Assembly: GCF_001553685.1 (NCBI RefSeq)
Contig: NZ_CP014264.1
Span: forward strand, 1-64,000
Length of the DNA: 64,000 nt
Direction of reading: 5' to 3'
Source: Streptococcus sp. oral taxon 431
GTDB lineage: Bacteria > Bacillota > Bacilli > Lactobacillales > Streptococcaceae
Both the position numbers and the translations under genes were made by a program. Below the pieces are notes generated by a model, which was not told the origin of the DNA, did no database searches, and saw nothing but the letters and a program-made list of their open reading frames with translations. Within the stretch, counting starts at the first letter, position 1. Each line of letters begins with the position of its first letter. Shown here in pieces: positions 57,101 to 64,000 of the stretch.

Positions 57101-57603
57101 ATGGAACTGACAAGAAACGTGAAAAAGGAAATGCTGAGTTAATTCTACAAATTGACGCTTATCTTCCGGATGAGTACATTTCAGATGAACGGCATAAAAT
57201 TGAAATTTACAAGAGAATTCGTCAGATTGATAAACGTGTCAACTATGAGGGATTACAAGATGAGTTGATCGATCGTTTTGGAGAATATCCAGATGTGGTT
57301 GCTTACCTTTTAGAAATTGGATTAGCTAAAGCATATCTTGATAAAGTATTTGTCAATCGTGTTGAAAGAAGAAATAATAAGCTTGTTATTCAATTTGAAA
57401 AAATTTCGCAACAACTATTCTTAACTCAAGATTATTTCCAGGCTCTTTCTCAGACAAGTTTGAAGGCCAATATTTCAGAAAATCAAGGTTTAATCGAAGT
57501 TATTTTTGATATTCGTAATAAAAAGGATTATGAGATTTTAGAAGGTCTTTTAATTTTTGGAGAATCATTAGCAAATATAAAAGAATCAAAAGAGTCACAT
57601 TAG
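54112..57603 (+). CDS. mfd: Transcription-repair coupling factor Mfd
   Basis: 1163 residues. UvrB-like N-terminal part, RNA polymerase-interacting domain near 485-560 (GDYVVHQIHGIGQYLGIETI), then RecG-like translocase with Walker A GDVGFGKTEVAMRA near 645, DEEQRFG and VLTLTATPIPRTLHM, and the C-terminal UvrA-binding region. It removes stalled polymerase and recruits excision repair. The frame is open upstream inside pth, but homologues start at the equivalent of MSLIDFF, so 54112 is used; an ATG at 54100 is possible. Confidence 0.94.
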   Translation: MSLIDFFLENKQILSWHENLPQKQRQLLLGLSGSAKSLAIASSLKSQDKVLVMTSTYGEAERLVNDLISILGSNLVYPFLVDDSPMVEFLVSSQEKIFSRVEALRFLRDKSQRGILVCNVAASRVFLPNPQVFDDSILELQVGQECEQRELKNHLISLGYKKVTQVQSQGEFSLRGDILDIFETSQVSPYRIEFFGDEIDGIREFDAETQLSKDSQSKVLIYPASDILLTFEDYQRGQKFLEHEIDKALSPTLKSYLEEVFSCTKEQVLHADIRKFLSVFYKKQWTLIDYLNQIPIIFDDFQKILNQYDAFDKETASYFTDDLHNSKTVSSLQYFADVESQFKKYLPAIFFSNFQKGLGNLKFDYLYQFNQYPMQEFFNQFSFLKEEIERYKKLKYTIVLQSSTKTELKKLSTILDEYDIKVDNSNESEICKGTVNLVEGNLRHGFHFVDENLVFITEYEIFKKKIKRKYRRQNISNAERLKDYNELQKGDYVVHQIHGIGQYLGIETIEIKGIHRDYVSVLYQNGDRISIPVEQIQTLSKYVSSDGKAPKLNKLNDGRFKKAKQKVKSQVEDIADDLIKLYAERSQLKGYAFSKDDEDQVAFDEAFPYVETEDQLRSIEEIKKDMQASQPMDRLLVGDVGFGKTEVAMRAAFKAVNDHKQVVVLVPTTVLAQQHYSNFKERFEQFAVNVDVLSRFRSKKEQTETLEKLKKGQVDILIGTHRVLSKDVEFADLGLMIIDEEQRFGVKHKEALKELKKKVDVLTLTATPIPRTLHMSMLGIRDLSVIETPPTNRYPVQTYVLEQNDRVIRDAVLREMDRGGQVYYLYNKVDTIEKKVSELQELIPEASIGFVHGQMSEIRLENTLLDFIEGEYDILVTTTIIETGVDIPNANTLFIENSDHMGLSTLYQLRGRVGRSNRIAYAYLMYRPDKTLTEVSEKRLEAIKGFTELGSGFKIAMRDLSIRGAGNLLGSSQSGFIDSIGFELYSQLLEEAIAKKNGTDKKREKGNAELILQIDAYLPDEYISDERHKIEIYKRIRQIDKRVNYEGLQDELIDRFGEYPDVVAYLLEIGLAKAYLDKVFVNRVERRNNKLVIQFEKISQQLFLTQDYFQALSQTSLKANISENQGLIEVIFDIRNKKDYEILEGLLIFGESLANIKESKESH

Positions 57604-57667
57604 GAGTTATCTTTTTTCTTCTATAAAAGGTAGAAAAATGGTACAATAATAATTTGAGGTAATAAAA

Positions 57668-57934
57668 ATGAGATTAGATAAATATTTAAAAGTATCAAGA
57701 ATTATTAAGCGTCGTACAGTGGCTAAGGAAGTTGCAGATAAGGGACGTATAAAGGTAAATGGTATTCTTGCTAAGAGCTCTACAGATTTAAAAATCAATG
57801 ACCAAGTTGAAATTCGTTTTGGAAATAAATTGTTGCTCGTAAAAGTGTTAGAAATGAAAGATAGCACTAAAAAAGAAGATGCTGCAGGTATGTATGAAAT
57901 TATCAGCGAAACAAGGGTAGAAAACGATGTATAA
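57668..57934 (+). CDS. rqcP: RqcP (S4-domain ribosome quality control factor)
   Basis: 88 residues, almost all S4 domain: [20 protein letters not shown], then [13 protein letters not shown]. It acts with RqcH to add alanine tails to peptides on stalled 50S subunits. TTGAGGT precedes the ATG. It overlaps divIC by eight bases, the common Firmicutes order mfd-rqcP-divIC. Confidence 0.92.
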   Translation: MRLDKYLKVSRIIKRRTVAKEVADKGRIKVNGILAKSSTDLKINDQVEIRFGNKLLLVKVLEMKDSTKKEDAAGMYEIISETRVENDV

Positions 57935-58295
57935 AAAAATTGTACAAATGAATAATTCTTTTATTCAAAATGAACACCAACGTCGTAAATACTTGATGGA
58001 AGAACGACAAAGACGAAATCGTTTTATGGGCTGGATTTTGATTTTGATTATGTTGTTGTTCATCCTACCAACCTATAATTTGACTCAAAGTTATCAGCAA
58101 CTACTAGAACGTCGCCAACAGTTAGCCGATTTGAAAAAACAGTATCAAGAATTGAGCGATGAAAAAGATAAAGAATCAAATCTTGCAACCAAATTAAAGG
58201 ACGAAACATACGCAGCCAAGTATTTGCGTGCAAAATATTATTATTCAAAATCATGGGAAGAAGTTTATACTATTCCGGACTTACTTCCTAGGTAA
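57927..58295 (+). CDS. divIC: Septum formation protein DivIC (FtsB family)
   Basis: 122 residues. Basic cytoplasmic N-terminus, one membrane segment (about 31-50, [19 protein letters not shown]), then a leucine-rich coiled coil ([20 protein letters not shown]). It forms the FtsL-DivIB complex that activates septal wall synthesis. It overlaps rqcP. Confidence 0.92.
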   Translation: MYKKIVQMNNSFIQNEHQRRKYLMEERQRRNRFMGWILILIMLLFILPTYNLTQSYQQLLERRQQLADLKKQYQELSDEKDKESNLATKLKDETYAAKYLRAKYYYSKSWEEVYTIPDLLPR

Positions 58296-58301
58296 TGTAA
58301 A

Positions 58302-58424
58302 ATGGAAAATTTATTAGATATTATTGAACAATTTTTAAGTCAATCAGATGAAAAATTAGAAGAGTTAGCTCAAAAAAATCATCTGTTACGGTTACAGGAA
58401 GAAGAGGAAAAAAAGAATGCGTAA
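58302..58424 (+). CDS. Small conserved 40-aa helical protein
   Basis: 40 codons from ATG at 58302 to TAA at 58422. It starts MENLLDIIEQFLSQSDEKLE and ends EEEEKKNA. It is predicted to be one amphipathic, acidic helix, without membrane or cysteine features. A similar tiny gene sits at this place in pneumococcus. It starts six bases after divIC and overlaps the next gene by eight bases, so it is clearly part of the operon. Function unknown. Confidence 0.78.
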   Translation: MENLLDIIEQFLSQSDEKLEELAQKNHLLRLQEEEEKKNA

Positions 58425-59685
58425 ATTTTTAGTGATATTGCTACTTCCTATTTTTTTAAAAAGTGTCCAAGTAGTAAGCACTGAGAATCCAGTTATCATT
58501 CCAAACCAAGAAGTTTATTCCTTAACCCACGCTTCGTATCATTTTTACTATCAAGATGTTATAGAATCTCCAAAATTTTATGGTGAAACATCTGTTTATT
58601 CTACAGAAGATTTGATTAAAGAATCAGGAAAAGTCAATGCAGATACAAAATTATCTGTTTTAGAATGGAGATTAAATAAACAAGGACATCCTGTCTTTAA
58701 ATTGTCTAATAATCAGTTTGTGATGGCCGATAAACGACTTTTATACGATAGTTCAATTGTCAACAATTTTTCTAAACGAGTGTGGTTAGAACCTGAATTT
58801 ATTGTCTATAATAGCCCTTATGATAAACAAGAATTAAAATCTACTTTGGTACCCTATCAAGATGTTGAAGTAGATATGTCTATTTTTGCTGGTGGGCATG
58901 AATTTTTACATATCAAACAAACTGGTTGGATTTCGACGGATTATATTTCCGATGATGATAATCGTATCCAGAAAGTACAAGAGTTGTTATCTGCGAATTA
59001 TCAAAATGAACAGTTTTCTATTTATGTTAAACAATTAAGCACGGGTAAGGAAGCTGGAATTAATGAAGATCAAAAAATGTACGCTGCTAGTGTTATGAAA
59101 TTGCCTTATCTTTATTATGTTCAAGAAAAAATCAATCAAGGTGATTACCAACTTGACACGAAATTAAAGTATGTTTCCGAAGTTAATGATTTCCCTGGTT
59201 CTTATAAACCCGAAGGAAGTGGAAGCCTCCCTAAAACAGCGGACAATAAAGACTACACTCTCAAAGATTTAATTACAAAGACAGCGAAAGAATCTGACAA
59301 TGTAGCTCATAATATTCTTGCTTATTATATTACGAATAAATCAGATGAAGCCTTTAAAAAAGAAATGGCTACTATCGCAGGTGAAGAGTGGAACGTAACA
59401 GAGAAGTTAGCTTCAGCTAAAATGGCTGGTCAAGTTATGGAATCTATTTATAATCAGAATGGTTTTGTTTTAGAATCGCTATCACAAACAGCTTTTGATA
59501 ATCAGCGGATTGCTAAGAATATTTCTGCTAAGGTAGCCCATAAAATTGGGGATGCAGATGAATTTAAACACGATGTAGGAATAGTCTATACAGATTCTCC
59601 TTTCATTATTTCAATCTTTACCAAAAATTCTGATTACGATACCATTTCTAAAATTGCTAAGGATGTCTATGAGGTCCTAAAATGA
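58417..59685 (+). CDS. Secreted PBP-like (class A beta-lactamase fold) protein
   Basis: 422 residues. A signal peptide (about 1-20) leads to an SH3-like region (residues 35-190) and then a serine-hydrolase domain with SxxK (ASVMKLPYL near 228), SxN (KESDNVAHN near 292) and a KxG-like HKIGDADEF near 371. These are the catalytic marks of the PBP/beta-lactamase superfamily, yet streptococci are not known for beta-lactamase activity, so a wall role or a non-enzymatic role is more likely. It overlaps the 40-aa gene and tilS. Confidence 0.82.
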   Translation: MRKFLVILLLPIFLKSVQVVSTENPVIIPNQEVYSLTHASYHFYYQDVIESPKFYGETSVYSTEDLIKESGKVNADTKLSVLEWRLNKQGHPVFKLSNNQFVMADKRLLYDSSIVNNFSKRVWLEPEFIVYNSPYDKQELKSTLVPYQDVEVDMSIFAGGHEFLHIKQTGWISTDYISDDDNRIQKVQELLSANYQNEQFSIYVKQLSTGKEAGINEDQKMYAASVMKLPYLYYVQEKINQGDYQLDTKLKYVSEVNDFPGSYKPEGSGSLPKTADNKDYTLKDLITKTAKESDNVAHNILAYYITNKSDEAFKKEMATIAGEEWNVTEKLASAKMAGQVMESIYNQNGFVLESLSQTAFDNQRIAKNISAKVAHKIGDADEFKHDVGIVYTDSPFIISIFTKNSDYDTISKIAKDVYEVLK

Positions 59686-60959
59686 GAGACCAAGATTTTT
59701 TAAATCATTTTCTAGAAAAAGGTTATTTTAAAGATCATTCACGAGTTGTACTAGCCTTGTCTGGTGGATTGGATTCGATGTTTCTCTTTCACCTCCTATC
59801 AACTTACCAAGAAGAACTCGGGATTGAATTATTTTTAGCTCATGTAAACCATAAACAACGATTAGAATCGAATCATGAAGAATATGAATTAAGAAAACTA
59901 GCTGAACAAGTTGGGGTTCCAATTTACGTAGCTTATTTTACTGGAGATTTTTCAGAAGCAAATGCTCGTCAATTTCGCTATGATTTTTTTAGAGAAGTAA
60001 TTGAGAAAACTTCCTCTACAGCCCTTGTAACAGCTCATCATGCAGATGATCAGGCTGAAACGATTTTTATGCGATTGATTCGAGGTGTTAGGTTGCAACA
60101 CTTATCAGCTATAAAAGAGAGACAAACGTTTGATAAGGGAGAGTTAATTCGTCCTTTGCTGTCTTTTTATAAGAGGGATTTTCCTGAAGTTGAGCATTTT
60201 GAAGATAGGACGAATAAAGAAAATCATTATTTTCGCAATCGAGTTCGTAATATTTACTTACCACAACTGGAAAAAGAAAATATTCAGCTAAAGAGAGCGT
60301 TTTTAGAGTTTGGAAAAGAAGCATTTGACTATCAAATTGCTCTGACTGAATTATCTCAAACAGTCAATGTGGAAGATTTAACTCAGTTTTTATCTTTTAG
60401 TGAAGCAACGCAACGAGTTTTACTACAACAATACCTTAGTCGTTTTGCTGATTTAAATGTAACAAGAGAACAATTTCAAGAAATTCATCATATTTTAAAA
60501 ACTAAGAGCCAATATCGCCATAGTATAAAAAATGGTTATGAACTTATAAAAGAATACCAGCACTTTCAAATTGGTAAAATCAGACCAAAGTCTGATGAAA
60601 AAAGTAGTGAGTGTGTGTTAAACTATCAAAATCAAGTTTATTATGAAGGTTTTCTATTTTCATTTGGAATCCCTCTAAAAGGTGAAAATGTTCAACAAAT
60701 AAATGTTTCCCGTGAAACATCATTGATTTTGCGACATCGACAGCCAGGTGATTATTTGATAATAGATGTTCATCGTAAAAAACTAAGACGACTTTTTATT
60801 GATTTAAAAATTCCTAAAGAAAAACGAGAAAAAGCTATTATCATTGAGCAATTTGGAAAAATTTGTTCAGTTTTAGGAATTGAAATCAGTGATTTGAGTA
60901 AAAAAATGAAAAATGATATAATGAACACTGTACTTTATATAGAAAAAATAGATAGGTAA
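59682..60959 (+). CDS. tilS: tRNA(Ile)-lysidine synthetase
   Basis: 425 residues. The PP-loop is [16 protein letters not shown] near residue 25, followed by AHVNHKQR and [11 protein letters not shown]. It makes lysidine at C34 of tRNA-Ile(CAU), needed to decode AUA. It overlaps the previous gene by four bases and is followed by hpt at four bases. A near-perfect parS lies in it at 60704. Confidence 0.95.
   Translation: MRDQDFLNHFLEKGYFKDHSRVVLALSGGLDSMFLFHLLSTYQEELGIELFLAHVNHKQRLESNHEEYELRKLAEQVGVPIYVAYFTGDFSEANARQFRYDFFREVIEKTSSTALVTAHHADDQAETIFMRLIRGVRLQHLSAIKERQTFDKGELIRPLLSFYKRDFPEVEHFEDRTNKENHYFRNRVRNIYLPQLEKENIQLKRAFLEFGKEAFDYQIALTELSQTVNVEDLTQFLSFSEATQRVLLQQYLSRFADLNVTREQFQEIHHILKTKSQYRHSIKNGYELIKEYQHFQIGKIRPKSDEKSSECVLNYQNQVYYEGFLFSFGIPLKGENVQQINVSRETSLILRHRQPGDYLIIDVHRKKLRRLFIDLKIPKEKREKAIIIEQFGKICSVLGIEISDLSKKMKNDIMNTVLYIEKIDR
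60704..60719. promoter_or_regulatory. parS-like site within tilS
   Basis: TGTTTCCCGTGAAACA, one base away from the perfect parS palindrome. It lies on the right side of oriC. Confidence 0.8.
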
Positions 60960-60963
60960 AATC

Positions 60964-61506
60964 ATGTTAGAAAAAGATATCAAGAAAATTTTGATTTCAC
61001 AAGATGAAATTACAGAAGCAGCTAAAAAATTGGGTGCTCAGTTGACAAAAGATTATGAGGGAAAAAATCCGATTTTAGTTGGAATTTTAAAAGGTTCTAT
61101 TCCTTTTATGGCAGAATTGGTGAAATATATTGATACACATCTTGAAATGGACTTTATGATGGTCTCTAGCTATCATGGTGGGACTGTAAGTAGTGGTGTC
61201 ATTAATATTAAACAAGACGTAACTCAAGATATTAAAGGTCGACATGTTGTCTTTGTAGAAGATATCATTGATACTGGTCAAACCTTGAAGAGTTTGAGAG
61301 ATATGTTTACTGCAAGAGAAGCAGCTTCTGTTAAGATTGTCACCATGCTTGATAAACCAGAAGGTCGTACAGTAGAAATCGAAGCAGATTATACATGTTT
61401 TACAATTCCAAATGAATTTGTTGTAGGCTACGGTTTAGACTATAATGAAAACTATCGTAACCTTCCTTATGTAGGTGTATTGAAAGAGGAAGTTTACTCA
61501 AAATAG
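60964..61506 (+). CDS. hpt: Hypoxanthine phosphoribosyltransferase
   Basis: 180 residues; purine salvage, making IMP and GMP. The PRPP-binding motif is [14 protein letters not shown] near residue 100. The tilS-hpt-ftsH order is usual in Firmicutes. The ATG is four bases after the tilS stop. Confidence 0.96.
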   Translation: MLEKDIKKILISQDEITEAAKKLGAQLTKDYEGKNPILVGILKGSIPFMAELVKYIDTHLEMDFMMVSSYHGGTVSSGVINIKQDVTQDIKGRHVVFVEDIIDTGQTLKSLRDMFTAREAASVKIVTMLDKPEGRTVEIEADYTCFTIPNEFVVGYGLDYNENYRNLPYVGVLKEEVYSK

Positions 61507-61522
61507 AAGGGTAAGTGTTTTA

Positions 61523-63481
61523 ATGCAAAAACAAAATAATGGTTTCATAAAAAATCCATTTCTTTATTTGTTGATGATTTTCTTGCTAGTGACAGGATTC
61601 CAGTACTTTTTTGCTGGCAGATCTGCTGGTCATAGTCAACAAATTAAGTACTCAGAATTGGTTCAGGAAATCACTAACGACAATGTAAAAGAAATGACCT
61701 ACCAACCAAGTGGTAGTGTTATTGAAGTGTATGGTGTCTACAAAACTGCTAAGACAGAGAAACAGGAAACGGGAATTCAATTTTTTACACCCTCTGCTAC
61801 AAAAGTAGAGAAATTTACAAGTATTGTCCTCCCATCAGATACAACTGTAGCGGATTTGCAAAAGCTAGCAAGTGAACATCAAACACAAATTGAAGTGAAA
61901 CACGAAAGCTCAAGTGGTATGTGGATTAACATCCTGGTTTCAGTAGTACCATTTGCTATCTTATTCTTCTTCCTCTTCTCTATGATGGGAAATATGGGCG
62001 GAAATAGTGGACGTAATCCAATGAGCTTTGGACGTAGTAAAGCTAAAGCTGCTAATAAAGAAGATATCAAAGTTCGCTTCTCAGATGTCGCAGGCGCAGA
62101 GGAAGAAAAACAAGAACTTGTTGAAGTTGTTGAATTCTTAAAAGATCCAAAACGATTTACAAAATTGGGTGCCCGGATTCCAGCTGGTGTTCTCTTAGAA
62201 GGACCTCCGGGAACTGGTAAAACATTACTTGCCAAAGCAGTCGCAGGAGAAGCTGGTGTACCATTCTTTAGTATTTCAGGTTCTGACTTTGTAGAAATGT
62301 TCGTCGGTGTCGGTGCGAGCCGTGTACGTTCTCTCTTTGAGGATGCAAAAAAAGCAGCACCAGCTATTATCTTCATTGATGAAATTGATGCCGTTGGTCG
62401 ACAACGTGGTGTCGGTTTAGGTGGAGGTAATGATGAACGAGAACAAACCTTAAACCAACTCTTGATTGAAATGGATGGTTTTGAAGGAAATGAAGGAATT
62501 ATTGTCATTGCGGCAACAAACCGTTCAGATGTTCTTGATCCGGCTCTACTTCGTCCAGGCCGTTTTGATAGAAAAGTATTAGTTGGTCGTCCAGATGTTA
62601 AGGGACGCGAAGCAATTTTGAAAGTCCATGCTATAAATAAACCTTTAGCTGAAGATGTAGATTTAAAATTGGTAGCACAACAAACTCCAGGTTTTGTTGG
62701 TGCCGATTTGGAAAATGTATTGAACGAAGCAGCTTTGGTTGCAGCTCGTCGCAATAAATCAGTGATTGATGCTTCTGATATTGATGAGGCAGAAGATCGT
62801 GTTATCGCTGGACCATCTAAGAAAGACAAGACTGTTTCACAAAAAGAACGTGAATTGGTTGCCTACCATGAGGCAGGACATACCATTGTCGGTCTAGTAT
62901 TGTCAAATGCCCGTGTTGTTCATAAAGTTACCATAGTACCACGTGGACGTGCAGGCGGATATATGATTGCACTTCCTAAAGAAGACCAAATGCTTTTATC
63001 TAAAGAAGATATGAAAGAGCAATTAGCTGGCTTAATGGGTGGACGTGTAGCTGAAGAGATTATCTTTAACGTCCAAACAACTGGAGCATCTAATGACTTC
63101 GAACAAGCGACTCAGATGGCGCGTGCTATGGTTACTGAGTATGGTATGAGTGAAAAACTTGGTCCAGTACAATATGAAGGAAATCATGCTATGTTTGGTG
63201 CACAAAGCCCTCAAAAATCAATTTCAGAACAAACAGCTTATGAAATTGACGAAGAAGTTCGTTCATTATTGAATGAAGCACGCAACAAAGCTGCTGAAAT
63301 TATCCAGTCAAATCGTGAAACTCACAAGCTGATTGCAGAAGCATTATTGAAATACGAAACATTGGATAGTACACAAATTAAATCTCTATACGAAACAGGA
63401 AAGATGCCTGAAACAGTAGAAGAGGAATCACATGCACTATCTTATGATGAAGTAAAATCAAAAATGAGTGAAGAAAATTAA
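61523..63481 (+). CDS. ftsH: ATP-dependent zinc metalloprotease FtsH
   Basis: 652 residues. Two membrane segments (about 12-30 and 133-153) enclose an extracellular domain. AAA+ domain: Walker [13 protein letters not shown] near 230, the pore loop FVEMFVGVG and the Walker [12 protein letters not shown]. The protease domain has HEAGH near 450. It degrades membrane and regulatory proteins. Last gene of the operon, followed by a hairpin. Confidence 0.97.
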   Translation: MQKQNNGFIKNPFLYLLMIFLLVTGFQYFFAGRSAGHSQQIKYSELVQEITNDNVKEMTYQPSGSVIEVYGVYKTAKTEKQETGIQFFTPSATKVEKFTSIVLPSDTTVADLQKLASEHQTQIEVKHESSSGMWINILVSVVPFAILFFFLFSMMGNMGGNSGRNPMSFGRSKAKAANKEDIKVRFSDVAGAEEEKQELVEVVEFLKDPKRFTKLGARIPAGVLLEGPPGTGKTLLAKAVAGEAGVPFFSISGSDFVEMFVGVGASRVRSLFEDAKKAAPAIIFIDEIDAVGRQRGVGLGGGNDEREQTLNQLLIEMDGFEGNEGIIVIAATNRSDVLDPALLRPGRFDRKVLVGRPDVKGREAILKVHAINKPLAEDVDLKLVAQQTPGFVGADLENVLNEAALVAARRNKSVIDASDIDEAEDRVIAGPSKKDKTVSQKERELVAYHEAGHTIVGLVLSNARVVHKVTIVPRGRAGGYMIALPKEDQMLLSKEDMKEQLAGLMGGRVAEEIIFNVQTTGASNDFEQATQMARAMVTEYGMSEKLGPVQYEGNHAMFGAQSPQKSISEQTAYEIDEEVRSLLNEARNKAAEIIQSNRETHKLIAEALLKYETLDSTQIKSLYETGKMPETVEEESHALSYDEVKSKMSEEN

Positions 63482-63497
63482 TTATCTTAAATACTAT

Positions 63498-63527
63498 AAA
63501 CAGAGGGGGCACAAGTTTTCTCTGTTT
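63498..63527 (+). terminator. ftsH terminator
   Basis: AAACAGAG / CTCTGTTT followed by a T-run. Confidence 0.7.
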
Positions 63528-63753
63528 TTTTTTAAAAAAGTTGAGGGAACTCTAATTTAAATGAAAGATTTCTCTATATATAGAAAATAAAATACAAGTT
63601 CATCTATGTTAATGCTCTCTTAGAGGAAATGATTCAAATTTTCTGAAAATAAGAATGCAATAGATACTTGAGTAATATGAAGAAATGTTTTCCAAAAATG
63701 ATATGTGTTTCATAAAAAACAATTATTGTAAGAAAAAAATTAACCAAAACTCT

Positions 63754-63819
63754 GGGCAGACGAACGATTTAAAGGCCGCAAATCCATGCTGAAAGAGTTA
63801 CAGGAAGTAATTCAGTAGA
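63754..63819 (+). pseudogene. Possible 3' relic of comX (sigX)
   Basis: The 416-bp spacer between ftsH and tRNA-Glu has no long ORF. Reading TGG at 63754 in frame gives WADERFKGRKSMLKELQEV followed by IQ and a stop at about 63817. This resembles the conserved C-terminus of the competence sigma factor (ERFRGRQRVLRDL in pneumococcal ComX, from memory). An in-frame stop lies just upstream, and no start, ribosome site or ComE box is seen. Pneumococcus has comX1 in exactly this place. The match is short, so the call is tentative. Confidence 0.45.
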
Positions 63820-63844
63820 ATTGAAAAAAAGTTTAAAAAAGGTG

Positions 63845-63872
63845 TTGACAAAGTTAGAAAAGTCGGTATAAT
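63845..63872 (+). promoter_or_regulatory. Promoter of the tRNA-Glu/rRNA unit
   Basis: TTGACA (63845-63850), 16 bp, TATAAT (63867-63872): consensus promoter 25 bp before tRNA-Glu. Confidence 0.88.
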
Positions 63873-63897
63873 AGTAAGAGTTGAAAATAACAACTCC

Positions 63898-63969
63898 GGT
63901 CCGTTGGTCAAGGGGTTAAGACACCGCCTTTTCACGGCGGTAACACGGGTTCGAATCCCGTACGGACTA
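63898..63969 (+). tRNA. tRNA-Glu (TTC)
   Basis: 72 nt. Acceptor GGTCCGT pairs with ACGGACT (first pair G-T). Anticodon arm CCGCC-TTTTCAC-GGCGG, anticodon TTC. T-arm ACGGG-TTCGAAT-CCCGT. In this position it normally leads an rRNA operon, which would begin beyond the window. Confidence 0.96.
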
Positions 63970-64000
63970 TGGTATGTTACAGTTGAAACACTAGATGAAA

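Noticed and set aside
61879..62829. 316-codon open frame antisense to ftsH
   Set aside because: It mirrors the conserved FtsH coding sequence, has Ser/Ala/Pro-rich composition typical of an antisense frame and no ribosome site or family match.

Overview
The window is a chromosomal stretch around the replication origin of a mitis-group Streptococcus (S. mitis/oralis/infantis type). The evidence is a complete comCDE quorum-sensing operon, a choline-binding fratricin (CbpD), a SigX box in front of comFA, and a gene order from cbpD through rpsB, pcsB, rodZ, recF, guaB, comCDE, htrA and parB to dnaA, and on to ftsH and an rRNA operon, that follows the order I remember for pneumococcus. It is not a plain pneumococcal copy. 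polA sits next to cbpD, the comC pheromone sequence is unusual, and the place where pneumococcus carries comX holds only a possible scrap of that gene.

Layout. 1-4.3 kb: start of a GH125 alpha-mannosidase, a divergent GH92 alpha-mannosidase, and an APC permease preceded by a 428-bp spacer with DnaA-box pairs. 4.3-5.7 kb: an intact ISL3-family element with an 8-bp target duplication. 5.7-20.8 kb, mostly minus strand: polA, cbpD, the gdpP-rplI-dnaC-veg operon, hpf, comFA-comFC, then yigZ, a PH-domain gene and cysK (plus), and rpsB-tsf (minus). 20.9-22.2 kb: an IS30-family element whose transposase is split at a slippery A-run. 22.4-31.4 kb, minus: pcsB and a ten-gene run (yfmF, yfmH, rodZ, pgsA, ecfA1, ecfA2, ecfT, mreC, mreD) for cell shape, envelope and vitamin uptake. 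31.5-43.6 kb: yaaA-recF, guaB, trpS, an ABC-F protein, a YfhO-like membrane protein, a YhgE/Pip exporter-like protein and its divergent TetR regulator. 43.7-46.5 kb: tRNA-Asn, a decayed tRNA-Glu, comE, comD, comC and tRNA-Arg. 46.5-50.9 kb: rlmH, htrA, parB and oriC with dnaA. 50.9-64 kb, plus strand: dnaN, a DUF951 gene, ychF, pth, mfd, rqcP, divIC, a 40-aa gene, a PBP-like secreted protein, tilS, hpt, ftsH, and a tRNA-Glu that leads into an rRNA operon beyond the edge.

How it works together. Most genes left of dnaA lie on the minus strand and all genes to its right on the plus strand, so transcription largely follows the replication forks. Origin functions are visible as sites as well as genes: head-to-head DnaA-box pairs, a DnaA-box/GC/trinucleotide arrangement between dnaA and dnaN, and three parS palindromes for ParB (no parA is present). 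Competence links comCDE (ComE direct repeat), comFA/comFC (perfect cin-box) and cbpD. Envelope stress regulation shows as a CiaR box at htrA and WalR-type boxes at pcsB and the ABC-F gene.

I see no CRISPR array, prophage or unknown multi-gene system. The interesting signals are small: repeated DnaA double boxes far from oriC, the possible comX relic, the decayed tRNA-Glu, the slippery IS30 transposase and a new-looking competence pheromone.
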